From Zygnema cylindricum (lineage: Eukaryota > Streptophyta > Zygnematophyceae > Zygnematales > Zygnemataceae), in the NCBI GenBank assembly GCA_037447655.1, contig JBBHKE010000440.1:140934-204933 (forward strand): a stretch of 64,000 nucleotides of DNA, read 5' to 3'. The position numbers and the translations under genes were made by a program. The notes under the pieces are model-generated. The model was not told the origin of the DNA and ran no database searches. It saw nothing but the letters and a program-made list of their open reading frames with translations. The first letter of the stretch is position 1. Every line of letters starts with the position of its first letter. Of the stretch, positions 41,727-53,300 are shown in pieces.

Positions 41727-42137
41727 TCAGTCCGTCGGCATTCCCATGGATTTCCCTGCCCGGTGGACAATGTTGAAATCATATTCCTGCAGGTTAAGCA
41801 CCCATCTGGCGAGTTTGCCGGTCAACTTACTATTTTCCATGATCCATTTCAAGGGTTGGTGGTCGGTAATCAGTGTGAAATGGACCCCGTACAAATAAGG
41901 TCTGAAATGCTGGATGGCCCAAACAGCTGCCAGAAGCTCCCCATGATAACTGCTATAATTCCCCTCAGCTCGGTTGTTGCTCCGGCTGGCGTAAGCCACC
42001 ACATACTCGGCTCCGGCGTCGTCAACTTGAGCCAAAACCGCTCCCAATCCAAACCTACTCCAATCAGTGTAAAGGAGGAAAGGCCTCTGGTGATCGGGCA
42101 TCCGGAGCACTGGGTGCTGCTTCACGGCATCCTTCAA
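41727..42137 (-). pseudogene. G RNase H
   Basis: FLLYTDWSRFGLGAVLAQ with the first acidic residue, then YASRSNNRAEGNYSSYHGELLAAVWAI and TLITDHQPLKW, the gypsy RNase H blocks, and EYDFNIVHRAGKSM at the end. A frame interruption near 41727 separates it from the spacer. Confidence 0.9.
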
Positions 42138-42202
42138 GAACTGGAAAGAGATCTATTGTTCCTCGGCCCACTGCCATTCTTGATCTTTGCGCAAGAGCTT
42201 AT

Positions 42203-42513
42203 TTAGTGCTGGGCGTGACTACTGAACTCAGGAATAAACCTGCGATAGTAGTTAGCTAGGTCGAGAAAGGTGCGCAAGGCAGAATTGTCCTGCGGGAGGG
42301 GAAGAGCGTCTAGGGCTGCAACCTTGACCATATGGGGACCCACTGTCCCGGGTGTCACCTCATGTCCGAGGTAAATAATTTTCTGCACACCAAAATACCC
42401 TTGCTCGGGTGACATTTCAAGCCCGCTGCTTGAAGAGCCCGGAGAACGATCTGGATATGCTCTAGGTGTTCTTCAAAGGTCTTGGAGAATATAATCACAT
42501 CATCGATGTAGCA
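42203..42513 (-). pseudogene. G reverse transcriptase, active site and thumb
   Basis: YIDDVIIFS (YIDD at 42499-42510) begins 8 bases from the T-array edge. EEHLEHIQIVLRALQ and, after a frame change, FGVQKIIYLGHEVTPG and LRTFLDLANYYRRFIPEFS follow. The palm N-terminal to YIDD lies beyond the array at 52807-53300. Confidence 0.92.
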
Positions 42514-42518
42514 CCGAG
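42514..42518. repeat. Left target-site duplication of the T array (CCGAG)
   Basis: Exact partner at 52802-52806. Joining them gives NCARCYIDD in the G RT frame. Confidence 0.95.
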
Positions 42519-43857
42519 TGTTGTTCTTTGGTCTAAAATAGACCGCAGAAGCAACCCAAACTATCATGCAAGAAGCTAAGCAAAAATAGTTCAACGAACA
42601 ATCATATGAAATGCATCCTCCATATGCGTACACAGACGCAACAAACAACATTTAGGGTTTCATGGAATAATCAACATAAATAAACCCTATGACAACATCT
42701 AAGGTTTGATGGAATAATCGACATAAACAAACCCTAGGACAAATGCATAAATAATGCATATCAAACAAACATAAAATAACCTAAATAAATAATAATAAAA
42801 AGAGTGCAATCTCACATAAACATTAGATAAACAAAAGTATATCAATAAACATATTACTCAAATGCATGACCTAATCGGCAACCCTAAAAGTCTACATCTT
42901 CGGTCCCCACTTTACTAACCAGCATTGATTATTAATTCCTAACAAAGCTCATTCCTATATATACACTTGTGAGCTGTCAATGAATCACTAAGTGTCAAAA
43001 AAAAACCAACATACATTATGTAACTGTCATTAAATCAAACTAATCGTAAGCGTACACCTGAGAGTCAAGCAATCGTGAGCGTACACTTGTCTACAAGTAC
43101 GATATTTTTCACACACAAATTAAACTGTCGAAACCCTAATTAACCACTTAAATATAAACGTCATAATAAACACTAATTTAATAATACAAATAAGACAAAA
43201 CAATGTTGTTTCAAATATTTTGAAGTACACACAATCTCACAGAATCGTATGCTCAGTCATGCTGAGTCATGCTGAGTCATGCTGAGTCACTCAGCGAAAC
43301 TCCTTGATTTTCGTCAAAGAATCCGGGACGTCCAAAATATGATTTTGGTGAATGACGCGATTTCGCGTCCCCACTATTTGAAAAAATAACAGCGGCCTAT
43401 ATCCACCGTCCGTACCTCTTGCTCGACACCCTTGATGTCGCGCCGCGTGGTCTCAAAATCCACTTGATGAAGCGACGTCATGTTATCCAAATCTAGCCGT
43501 ACCGTAACCGTGTCATTTGTACGAAATGCGACGTGTCACATGAAAAGTACGCGTCATTTGGGACAAATGCCGCCTGTCGCAAATAAAGTACAACAATCCA
43601 AATATGACGTTCCGTACCGTTGGCGTACAATTCAAATATTTCAAACATTTCATATCGGATCGCTTCGCGATCCGCCGTACATTTTCAAATGTTTGTTCGC
43701 GCCACTCACACGTCACTTTAATTTTGCTTGTACACTTACTCCCCAATCCGCAAATCCTTTCGAACCACCACAGTATATCACGTAAATGTATACGCACGAA
43801 ACGTCGCGTGCGCACCAAATTTCATGTACGCACGAAACTAAATCTTCAAAAACAACA
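42519..43857 (-). repeat. T array LTR 1
   Basis: 1339 bp. Variants: GCTCAGTCAT as the first 10-bp unit at 43251, ACAGCGG near 43392, and AGTTCAACG near 42586 (unique). Hairpin at 43656-43674. Confidence 0.95.
43251..43295. promoter_or_regulatory. Phased TGAGTCA repeats in T LTR 1
   Basis: GCTGAGTCAT repeats every 10 bp and ends GCTGAGTCACTCAGC. TGAGTCA is the consensus for GCN4/AP-1 class bZIP proteins, and a 10-bp period places sites on one face of the helix. Equivalent arrays are at 45487, 47723, 49959 and 52195. Regulatory use is inferred. Confidence 0.55.
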
Positions 43858-44755
43858 CTCCCCCGAAAATTTAGTTTTGTGCATCCATAATGCCACGTCA
43901 TCAGCTGTCACACTGTCACCTCCTCATGTCTCCTCCATTTGAATCCGCCAAATGCCTCCGACAGAACTTTCCACTTGTTCCACCATCGCTTCCGCTGCCT
44001 CCACATACCATCCAGATTTCATAATACATAATATATATATTTTCATTTTTCAATTACAACAATTTTTCTCTTTTCTCAACAATATCAAAATCCGAATCTA
44101 CATTCCCAAAATTCTATCACAAATCAACTAAAAATTAAAGCCAAAAGATCACACTAATAATATATCCCAACTCAAAATTTCTACCTCAACTATATCAAAT
44201 CTAAATTTCAATTTTTTTTTCTTTTTCTTTTTCATTTAATAATATGATCCCAAAATTTCCCATTAAAAATACATTTAACAAATAGTATTTTCCCAAAAAT
44301 TCTAATAATGTCACATTTCCCAAAAATTTCCAACAACTCAAAATCTACATTACAAATCCAATTTTCAACAATCATCGATCCACAATATTTGGATATCTCT
44401 ACCACATGTCACAACTCCACCTTCCGGATCTCTCTCCCCCAAACGTCGAATCTCCACCTTCCACATCTCTCCATCAACGAATATGTATTTTCCAAAAAAT
44501 AAAATATCATTTCTCATAATTAATCATTTTCATTGAGGGTAGACATTTCGGCACTGTCACTAAGTTAACCCTTGGGGCGATGCAAGATTAAACTCGGCAC
44601 ATAACAACACTATGATAAGGCCGATCTCATGGGTACAGAGACACCATTACTGCAATACAACCAGCAAGGACAAAATTAACCCGCTACAATGCGTGTGACA
44701 CAAACCTATCTCGACTTAACCTAACATATGATAGATGGGGTGTGGGCCCATAACC
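43858..44755 (-). other. T array internal region 1
   Basis: 898 bp, non-coding, AT-rich, with a pyrimidine run near 44210. On the minus strand PPT TTTTCGGGGGAG abuts LTR 1 and PBS GGTTATGGGCCC is at 44744-44755. Variants: a pure T9 run and GGGTACAGAG. Confidence 0.93.
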
Positions 44756-46093
44756 TGTTGTTCTTTGGTCTAAAATAGACCGCAGAAGCAACCCAAACTA
44801 TCATGCAAGAAGCTAAGCAAAAATAGGTCGACGAACAATCATATGAAATGCATCCTCCATATGCGTACACAGACGCAACAAACAACATTTAGGGTTTCAT
44901 GGAATAATCAACATAAATAAACCCTATGACAACATCTAAGGTCTGATGGAATAATCGACATAAACAAACCCTAGGACAAATGCATAAATAATGCATATCA
45001 AACAAACATAAAATAACATAAATAAATAATAACAAAAAGAGTGCAATCTCACATAAACATTAGATAAACAAAAGTATATCAATAAACATATTACTCAAAT
45101 GCATGACCTAATCGGCAACCCTAAAAGTCTACATCTTCGGTCCCCACTTTACTAACCAGCATTGATTATTAATTCCTAACAAAGCTCATTCCTATATATA
45201 CACTTGTGAGCTGTCAATGAATCACTAAGTGTCAAAAATAACCAACATACATTATGTAACTGTCATTAAATCAAACTAATCGTAAGCGTACACCTGAGAG
45301 TCAAGCAATCGTGAGCGTACACTTGTCTACAAGTACGATATTTTTCACACACAAATTAAACTGTCGAAACCCTAATTAACCACTTAAATATAAACGTCAT
45401 AATAAACACTAATTTAATAATACAAATAAGACAAAACAATGTTGTTTCAAATATTTTGAAGTACACACAATCTCACAAAATCGTATGCTGAGTCATGCTG
45501 AGTCATGCTGAGTCATGCTGAGTCACTCAGCGAAACTCCTTGATTTTCGTCAAAGAATCCGGGACGTCCAAAATATGATTTTGGTGAATGACGCGATTTC
45601 GCGTCCCCACTATTTGAAAAAATAACAGCGGCCTATATCCACCGTCCGTACCTCTTGCTCGACACCCTTGATGTCGCGCCGCGTGGTCTCAAAATCCACT
45701 TGATGAAGCGACGTCATGTTATCCAAATCTAGCCGTACCGTAACCGTGTCATTTGTACGAAATGCGACGTGTCACATGAAAAGTACGCGTCATTTGGGAC
45801 AAATGCCGCCTGTCGCAAATAAAGTACAACAATCCAAATATGACGTTCCGTACCGTTGGCGTACAATTCAAATATTTCAAACATTTCATATCGGATCGCT
45901 TCGCGATCCGCCGTACATTTTCAAATGTTTGTTCGCGCCACTCACACGTCACTTTAATTTTGCTTGTACACTTACTCCCCAATCCGCAAATCCTTTCGAA
46001 CCACCACAGTATATCACGTAAATGTATACGCACGAAACGTCGCGTGCGCACCAAATTTCATGTACGCACGAAACTAAATCTTCAAAAACAACA
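44756..46093 (-). repeat. T array LTR 2
   Basis: 1338 bp. Variants: GCTGAGTCAT first unit, ACAGCGG, GGTCTGATGG and CACAAAATCG. Confidence 0.95.
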
Positions 46094-46991
46094 CTCCCCC
46101 GAAAATTTAGTTTTGTGCATCCATAATGCCACGTCATCAGCTGTCACACTGTCACCTCCTCATGTCTCCTCCATTTGAATCCGCCAAATGCCTCCGACAG
46201 AACTTTCCACTTGTTCCACCATCGCTTCCGCTGCCTCCACATACCATCCAGATTTCATAATACATAATATATATATTTTCATTTTTCAATTACAACAATT
46301 TTTCTCTTTTCTCAACAATATCAAAATCCGAATCTACATTCCCAAAATTCTATCACAAATCAACTAAAAATTAAAGCCAAAAGATCACACTAATAATATA
46401 TCCCAACTCAAAATTTCTACCTCAACTATATCAAATCTAAATTTCAATTTCTTTTTCTTTTTCTTTTTCATTTAATAATATGATCCCAAAATTTCCCATT
46501 AAAAATACATTTAACAAATAGTATTTTCCCAAAAATTCTAATAATGTCACATTTCCCAAAAATTTCCAACAACTCAAAATCTACATTACAAATCCAATTT
46601 TCAACAATCATCGATCCACAATATTTGGATATCTCTACCACATGTCACAACTCCACCTTCCGGATCTCTCTCCCCCAAACGTCGAATCTCCACCTTCCAC
46701 ATCTCTCCATCAACGAATATGTATTTTCCAAAAAATAAAATATCATTTCTCATAATTAATCATTTTCATTGAGGGTAGACATTTCGGCACTGTCACTAAG
46801 TTAACCCTTGGGGCGATGCAAGATTAAACTCGGCACATAACAACACTATGATAAGGCCGATCTCATGGGTACACAGACACCATTACTGCAATACAACCAG
46901 CAAGGACAAAATTAACCCGCTACAATGCGTGTGACACAAACCTATCTCGACTTAACCTAACATATGATAGATGGGGTGTGGGCCCATAACC
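46094..46991 (-). other. T array internal region 2
   Basis: 898 bp, non-coding, PBS at 46980-46991. The T run is interrupted (TTTCTTTTTC), as in internal region 3. Confidence 0.93.
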
Positions 46992-48329
46992 TGTTGTTCT
47001 TTGGTCTAAAATAGACCGCAGAAGCAACCCAAACTATCATGCAAGAAGCTAAGCAAAAATAGGTCGACGAACAATCATATGAAATGCATCCTCCATATGC
47101 GTACACAGACGCAACAAACAACATTTAGGGTTTCATGGAATAATCAACATAAATAAACCCTATGACAACATCTAAGGTTTGATGGAATAATCGACATAAA
47201 TAAACCCTAGGACAAATGCATAAATAATGCATATCAAACAAACATAAAATAACATAAATAAATAATAACAAAAAGAGTGCAATCTCACATAAACATTAGA
47301 TAAACAAAAGTATATCAATAAACATATTACTCAAATGCATGACCTAATCGGCAACCCTAAAAGTCTACATCTTCGGTCCCCACTTTACTAACCAGCATTG
47401 ATTATTAATTCCTAACAAAGCTCATTCCTATATATACACTTGTGAGCTGTCAATGAATCACTAAGTGTCAAAAATAACCAACATACATTATGTAACTGTC
47501 ATTAAATCAAACTAATCGTAAGCGTACACCTGAGAGTCAAGCAATCGTGAGCGTACACTTGTCTACAAGTACGATATTTTTCACACACAAATTAAACTGT
47601 CGAAACCCTAATTAACCACTTAAATATAAACGTCATAATAAACACTAATTTAATAATACAAATAAGACAAAACAATGTTGTTTCAAATATTTTGAAGTAC
47701 ACACAATCTCACAGAATCGTATGCTGAGTCATGCTGAGTCATGCTGAGTCATGCTGAGTCACTCAGCGAAACTCCTTGATTTTCGTCAAAGAATCCGGGA
47801 CGTCCAAAATATGATTTTGGTGAATGACGCGATTTCGCGTCCCCACTATTTGAAAAAATAACACCGGCCTATATCCACCGTCCGTACCTCTTGCTCGACA
47901 CCCTTGATGTCGCGCCGCGTGGTCTCAAAATCCACTTGATGAAGCGACGTCATGTTATCCAAATCTAGCCGTACCGTAACCGTGTCATTTGTACGAAATG
48001 CGACGTGTCACATGAAAAGTACGCGTCATTTGGGACAAATGCCGCCTGTCGCAAATAAAGTACAACAATCCAAATATGACGTTCCGTACCGTTGGCGTAC
48101 AATTCAAATATTTCAAACATTTCATATCGGATCGCTTCGCGATCCGCCGTACATTTTCAAATGTTTGTTCGCGCCACTCACACGTCACTTTAATTTTGCT
48201 TGTACACTTACTCCCCAATCCGCAAATCCTTTCGAACCACCACAGTATATCACGTAAATGTATACGCACGAAACGTCGCGTGCGCACCAAATTTCATGTA
48301 CGCACGAAACTAAATCTTCAAAAACAACA
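46992..48329 (-). repeat. T array LTR 3
   Basis: 1338 bp. Variants: GCTGAGTCAT first unit and ACACCGG, with GACATAAATAAACC near 47192. Confidence 0.95.
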
Positions 48330-49227
48330 CTCCCCCGAAAATTTAGTTTTGTGCATCCATAATGCCACGTCATCAGCTGTCACACTGTCACCTCCTCATG
48401 TCTCCTCCATTTGAATCCGCCAAATGCCTCCGACAGAACTTTCCACTTGTTCCACCATCGCTTCCGCTGCCTCCACATACCATCCAGATTTCATAATACA
48501 TAATATATATATTTTCATTTTTCAATTACAACAATTTTTCTCTTTTCTCAACAATATCAAAATCCGAATCTACATTCCCAAAATTCTATCACAAATCAAC
48601 TAAAAATTAAAGCCAAAAGATCACACTAATAATATATCCCAACTCAAAATTTCTACCTCAACTATATCAAATCTAAATTTCAATTTCTTTTTCTTTTTCT
48701 TTTTCATTTAATAATATGATCCCAAAATTTCCCATTAAAAATACATTTAACAAATAGTATTTTCCCAAAAATTCTAATAATGTCACATTTCCCAAAAATT
48801 TCCAACAACTCAAAATCTACATTACAAATCCAATTTTCAACAATCATCGATCCACAATATTTGGATATCTCTACCACATGTCACAACTCCACCTTCCGGA
48901 TCTCTCTCCCCCAAACGTCGAATCTCCACCTTCCACATCTCTCCATCAACGAATATGTATTTTCCAAAAAATAAAATATCATTTCTCATAATTAATCATT
49001 TTCATTGAGGGTAGACATTTCGGCACTGTCACTAAGTTAACCCTTGGGGCGATGCAAGATTAAACTCGGCACATAACAACACTATGATAAGGCCGATCTC
49101 ATGGGTACACAGACACCATTACTGCAATACAACCAGCAAGGACAAAATTAACCCGCTACAATGCGTGTGACACAAACCTATCTCGACTTAACCTAACATA
49201 TGATAGATGGGGTGTGGGCCCATAACC
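48330..49227 (-). other. T array internal region 3
   Basis: 898 bp, non-coding, PBS at 49216-49227. Nearly identical to internal region 2. Confidence 0.93.
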
Positions 49228-50565
49228 TGTTGTTCTTTGGTCTAAAATAGACCGCAGAAGCAACCCAAACTATCATGCAAGAAGCTAAGCAAAAATAGGT
49301 CGACGAACAATCATATGAAATGCATCCTCCATATGCGTACACAGACGCAACAAACAACATTTAGGGTTTCATGGAATAATCAACATAAATAAACCCTATG
49401 ACAACATCTAAGGTTTGATGGAATAATTGACATAAATAAACCCTAGGACAAATGCATAAATAATGCATATCAAACAAACATAAAATAACATAAATAAATA
49501 ATAACAAAAAGAGTGCAATCTCACATAAACATTAGATAAACAAAAGTATATCAATAAACATATTACTCAAATGCATGACCTAATCGGCAACCCTAAAAGT
49601 CTACATCTTCGGTCCCCACTTTACTAACCAGCATTGATTATTAATTCCTAACAAAGCTCATTCCTATATATACACTTGTGAGCTGTCAATGAATCACTAA
49701 GTGTCAAAAATAACCAACATACATTATGTAACTGTCATTAAATCAAACTAATCGTAAGCGTACACCTGAGAGTCAAGCAATCGTGAGCGTACACTTGTCT
49801 ACAAGTACGATATTTTTCACACACAAATTAAACTGTCGAAACCCTAATTAACCACTTAAATATAAACGTCATAATAAACACTAATTTAATAATACAAATA
49901 AGACAAAACAATGTTGTTTCAAATATTTTGAAGTACACACAATCTCACAGAATCGTATGCTGAGTCATGCTGAGTCATGCTGAGTCATGCTGAGTCACTC
50001 AGCGAAACTCCTTGATTTTCGTCAAAGAATCCGGGACGTCCAAAATATGATTTTGGTGAATGACGCGATTTCGCGTCCCCACTATTTGAAAAAATAACAC
50101 CGGCCTATATCCACCGTCCGTACCTCTTGCTCGACACCCTTGATGTCGCGCCGCGTGGTCTCAAAATCCACTTGATGAAGCGACGTCATGTTATCCAAAT
50201 CTAGCCGTACCGTAACCGTGTCATTTGTACGAAATGCGACGTGTCACATGAAAAGTACGCGTCATTTGGGACAAATGCCGCCTGTCGCAAATAAAGTACA
50301 ACAATCCAAATATGACGTTCCGTACCGTTGGCGTACAATTCAAATATTTCAAACATTTCATATCGGATCGCTTCGCGATCCGCCGTACATTTTCAAATGT
50401 TTGTTCGCGCCACTCACACGTCACTTTAATTTTGCTTGTACACTTACTCCCCAATCCGCAAATCCTTTCGAACCACCACAGTATATCACGTAAATGTATA
50501 CGCACGAAACGTCGCGTGCGCACCAAATTTCATGTACGCACGAAACTAAATCTTCAAAAACAACA
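49228..50565 (-). repeat. T array LTR 4
   Basis: 1338 bp. Shares ACACCGG and GACATAAATAAACC with LTR 3, with a private change (AATTGACAT) near 49427. Confidence 0.95.
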
Positions 50566-51463
50566 CTCCCCCGAAAATTTAGTTTTGTGCATCTATAATG
50601 CCACGTCATCAGCTGTCACACTGTCACCTCCTCATGTCTCCTCCATTTGAATCCGCCAAATGCCTCCGACAGAACTTTCCACTTGTTCCACCATCGCTTC
50701 CGCTGCCTCCACATACCATCCAGATTTCATAATACATAATATATATATTTTCATTTTTCAATTACAACAATTTTTCTCTTTTCTCAACAATATCAAAATC
50801 CGAATCTACATTCCCAAAATTCTATCACAAATCAACTAAAAATTAAAGCCAAAAGATCACACTAATAATATATCCCAACTCAAAATTTCTACCTCAACTA
50901 TATCAAATCTAAATTTCAATTTTTTTTTCTTTTTCTTTTTCATTTAATAATATGATCCCAAAATTTCCCATTAAAAATACATTTAACAAATAGTATTTTC
51001 CCAAAAATTCTAATAATGTCACATTTCCCAAAAATTTCCAACAACTCAAAATCTACATTACAAATCCAATTTTCAACAATCATCGATCCACAATATTTGG
51101 ATATCTCTACCACATGTCACAACTCCACCTTCCGGATCTCTCTCCCCCAAACGTCGAATCTCCACCTTCCACATCTCTCCATCAACGAATATGTATTTTC
51201 CAAAAAATAAAATATCATTTCTCATAATTAATCATTTTCATTGAGGGTAGACATTTCGGCACTGTCACTAAGTTAACCCTTGGGGCGATGCAAGATTAAA
51301 CTCGGCACATAACAACACTATGATAAGGCCGATCTAATGGGTACACAGACACCATTACTGCAATACAACCAGCAAGGACAAAATTAACCCGCTACAATGC
51401 GTGTGACACAAACCTATCTCGACTTAACCTAACATATGATAGATGGGGTGTGGGCCCATAACC
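50566..51463 (-). other. T array internal region 4
   Basis: 898 bp, non-coding, PBS at 51452-51463. Shares the uninterrupted T run with internal region 1; private changes include CATCTATAATG near 50590 and GATCTAATGGG. Confidence 0.93.
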
Positions 51464-52801
51464 TGTTGTTCTTTGGTCTAAAATAGACCGCAGAAGCAAC
51501 CCAAACTATCATGCAAGAAGCTAAGCAAAAATAGGTCGACGAACAATCATATGAAATGCATCCTCCATATGCGTACACAGACGCAACAAACAACATTTAG
51601 GGTTTCATGGAATAATCAACATAAATAAACCCTATGACAACATCTAAGGTTTGATGGAATAATCGACATAAACAAACCCTAGGACAAATGCATAAATAAT
51701 GCATATCAAACAAACATAAAATAACATAAATAAATCATAACAAAAAGAGTGCAATCTCACATAAACATTAGATAAACAAAAGTATATCAATAAACATATT
51801 ACTCAAATGCATGACCTAATCGGCAACCCTAAAAGTCTACATCTTCGGTCCCCACTTTACTAACCAGCATTGATTATTAATTCCTAACAAAGCTCATTCC
51901 TATATATACACTTGTGAGCTGTCAATGAATCACTAAGTGTCAAAAATAACCAACATACATTATGTAACTGTCATTAAATCAAACTAATCGTAAGCGTACA
52001 CCTGAGAGTCAAGCAATCGTGAGCGTACACTTGTCTACAAGTACGATATTTTTCACACACAAATTAAACTGTCGAAACCCTAATTAACCACTTAAATATA
52101 AACGTCATAATAAACACTAATTTAATAATACAAATAAGACAAAACAATGTTGTTTCAAATATTTTGAAGTACACACAATCTCACAGAATCGTATGCTCAG
52201 TCATGCTGAGTCATGCTGAGTCATGCTGAGTCACTCAGCGAAACTCCTTGATTTTCGTCAAAGAATCCGGGACGTCCAAAATATGATTTTGGTGAATGAC
52301 GCGATTTCGCGTCCCCACTATTTGAAAAAATAACAGCGGCCTATATCCACCGTCCGTACCTCTTGCTCGACACCCTTGATGTCGCGCCGCGTGGTCTCAA
52401 AATCCACTTGATGAAGCGACGTCATGTTATCCAAATCTAGCCGTACCGTAACCGTGTCATTTGTACGAAATGCGACGTGTCACATGAAAAGTACGCGTCA
52501 TTTGGGACAAATGCCGCCTGTCGCAAATAAAGTACAACAATCCAAATATGACGTTCCGTACCGTTGGCGTACAATTCAAATATTTCAAACATTTCATATC
52601 GGATCGCTTCGCGATCCGCCGTACATTTTCAAATGTTTGTTCGCGCCACTCACACGTCACTTTAATTTTGCTTGTACACTTACTCCCCAATCCGCAAATC
52701 CTTTCGAACCACCACAGTATATCACGTAAATGTATACGCACGAAACGTCGTGTGCGCACCAAATTTCATGTACGCACGAAACTAAATCTTCAAAAACAAC
52801 A
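51464..52801 (-). repeat. T array LTR 5 (5' terminal)
   Basis: 1338 bp. Shares GCTCAGTCAT, ACAGCGG and GACATAAACAAACC with LTR 1. Private changes include ACGTCGTGTG near 52746. Right target-site copy CCGAG at 52802-52806. Confidence 0.95.
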
Positions 52802-52806
52802 CCGAG

Positions 52807-53300
52807 CACAATTGATTCCTCTGAGCGCTTTGTCCATGGCCCGTTAGAACTTGGCTGGTGCATTCTTAAGTCGGAAGGGCATGTACATCCACTCATAAAG
52901 TCTGGATCTTGCCGAGAATGCCGTTCTCTCCCAGTGTTTCGGTTCCATGGCAATCTGGTGGAATCCATTCTTTATGTCAACGGTGGAGAAGATAGTGGTT
53001 CAAGCAAGAGAGTCGAATATCTCTTCTGGGTTTGGCATTAGATACCGGTCAGGTATGGAGGTCGTGTTTAAAATGCGGTAATCCCCACACATTCAAAAAT
53101 CCACAGTTTTCGCGGAGGAGTCCTTCTTAGGAGGGAGAACTCTGGGGGAAGCAAACCCATGGAGTTCGCTGCTTTCCTAAACCAACCCGGCGTCCACCAA
53201 AGTTTGGACTTTTGCGGTAATAAACTCCTTTTCCTTGAAGCTTAGGGGATACTGTTTCTGCCAGACAGTTGCGGTCTCGTGGTTCAAGTCAATCCGAAAG
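52807..53300 (-). pseudogene. G reverse transcriptase, fingers and palm
   Basis: From high to low: YPLSFKEKEFITAKV, DYRILNTTSIPD, STVDIKNGFHQIAMEP (first catalytic Asp), ERTAFSARSRLYEW and MPFRLKNAPAKF, standard Ty3/gypsy blocks. It then reaches GINCAR at the T-array edge and continues as CYIDD at 42513. Stops replace residues at DAGLV*, VDF*, SLA* and AKF*. Confidence 0.9.

Larger units (their letters stand above)
42519..52801 (-). mobile_element. T array: five LTRs and four internal regions in tandem, 10283 bp
   Basis: Order LTR-int-LTR-int-LTR-int-LTR-int-LTR with a period of 2236 bp (2237 for the first LTR). LTRs are 1338-1339 bp with TG...CA ends; internal regions are 898 bp, each with its own PBS (GGTTATGGGCCC) and PPT (TTTTCGGGGGAG). 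Only the outer ends have CCGAG duplications. The internal regions have no coding capacity: after the PBS ATG the frame stops within about a dozen codons. A single unit would be a 3574-bp non-autonomous element. Copies are nearly identical. Confidence 0.96.

Noticed and set aside
42519-52801. Classical satellite or centromeric tandem repeat
   Set aside because: The unit resolves into LTR, PBS, internal region and PPT, with TG...CA ends and a target-site duplication at the outer edges.
43480-52847. Repeated open frames of 101, 112, 62 and 64 codons every 2236 bp, on both strands, as a tandem gene family
   Set aside because: They lie wholly or partly in LTRs or in the non-coding internal region of the T elements, overlap on opposite strands, show no domain, and their conservation is explained by recent duplication.
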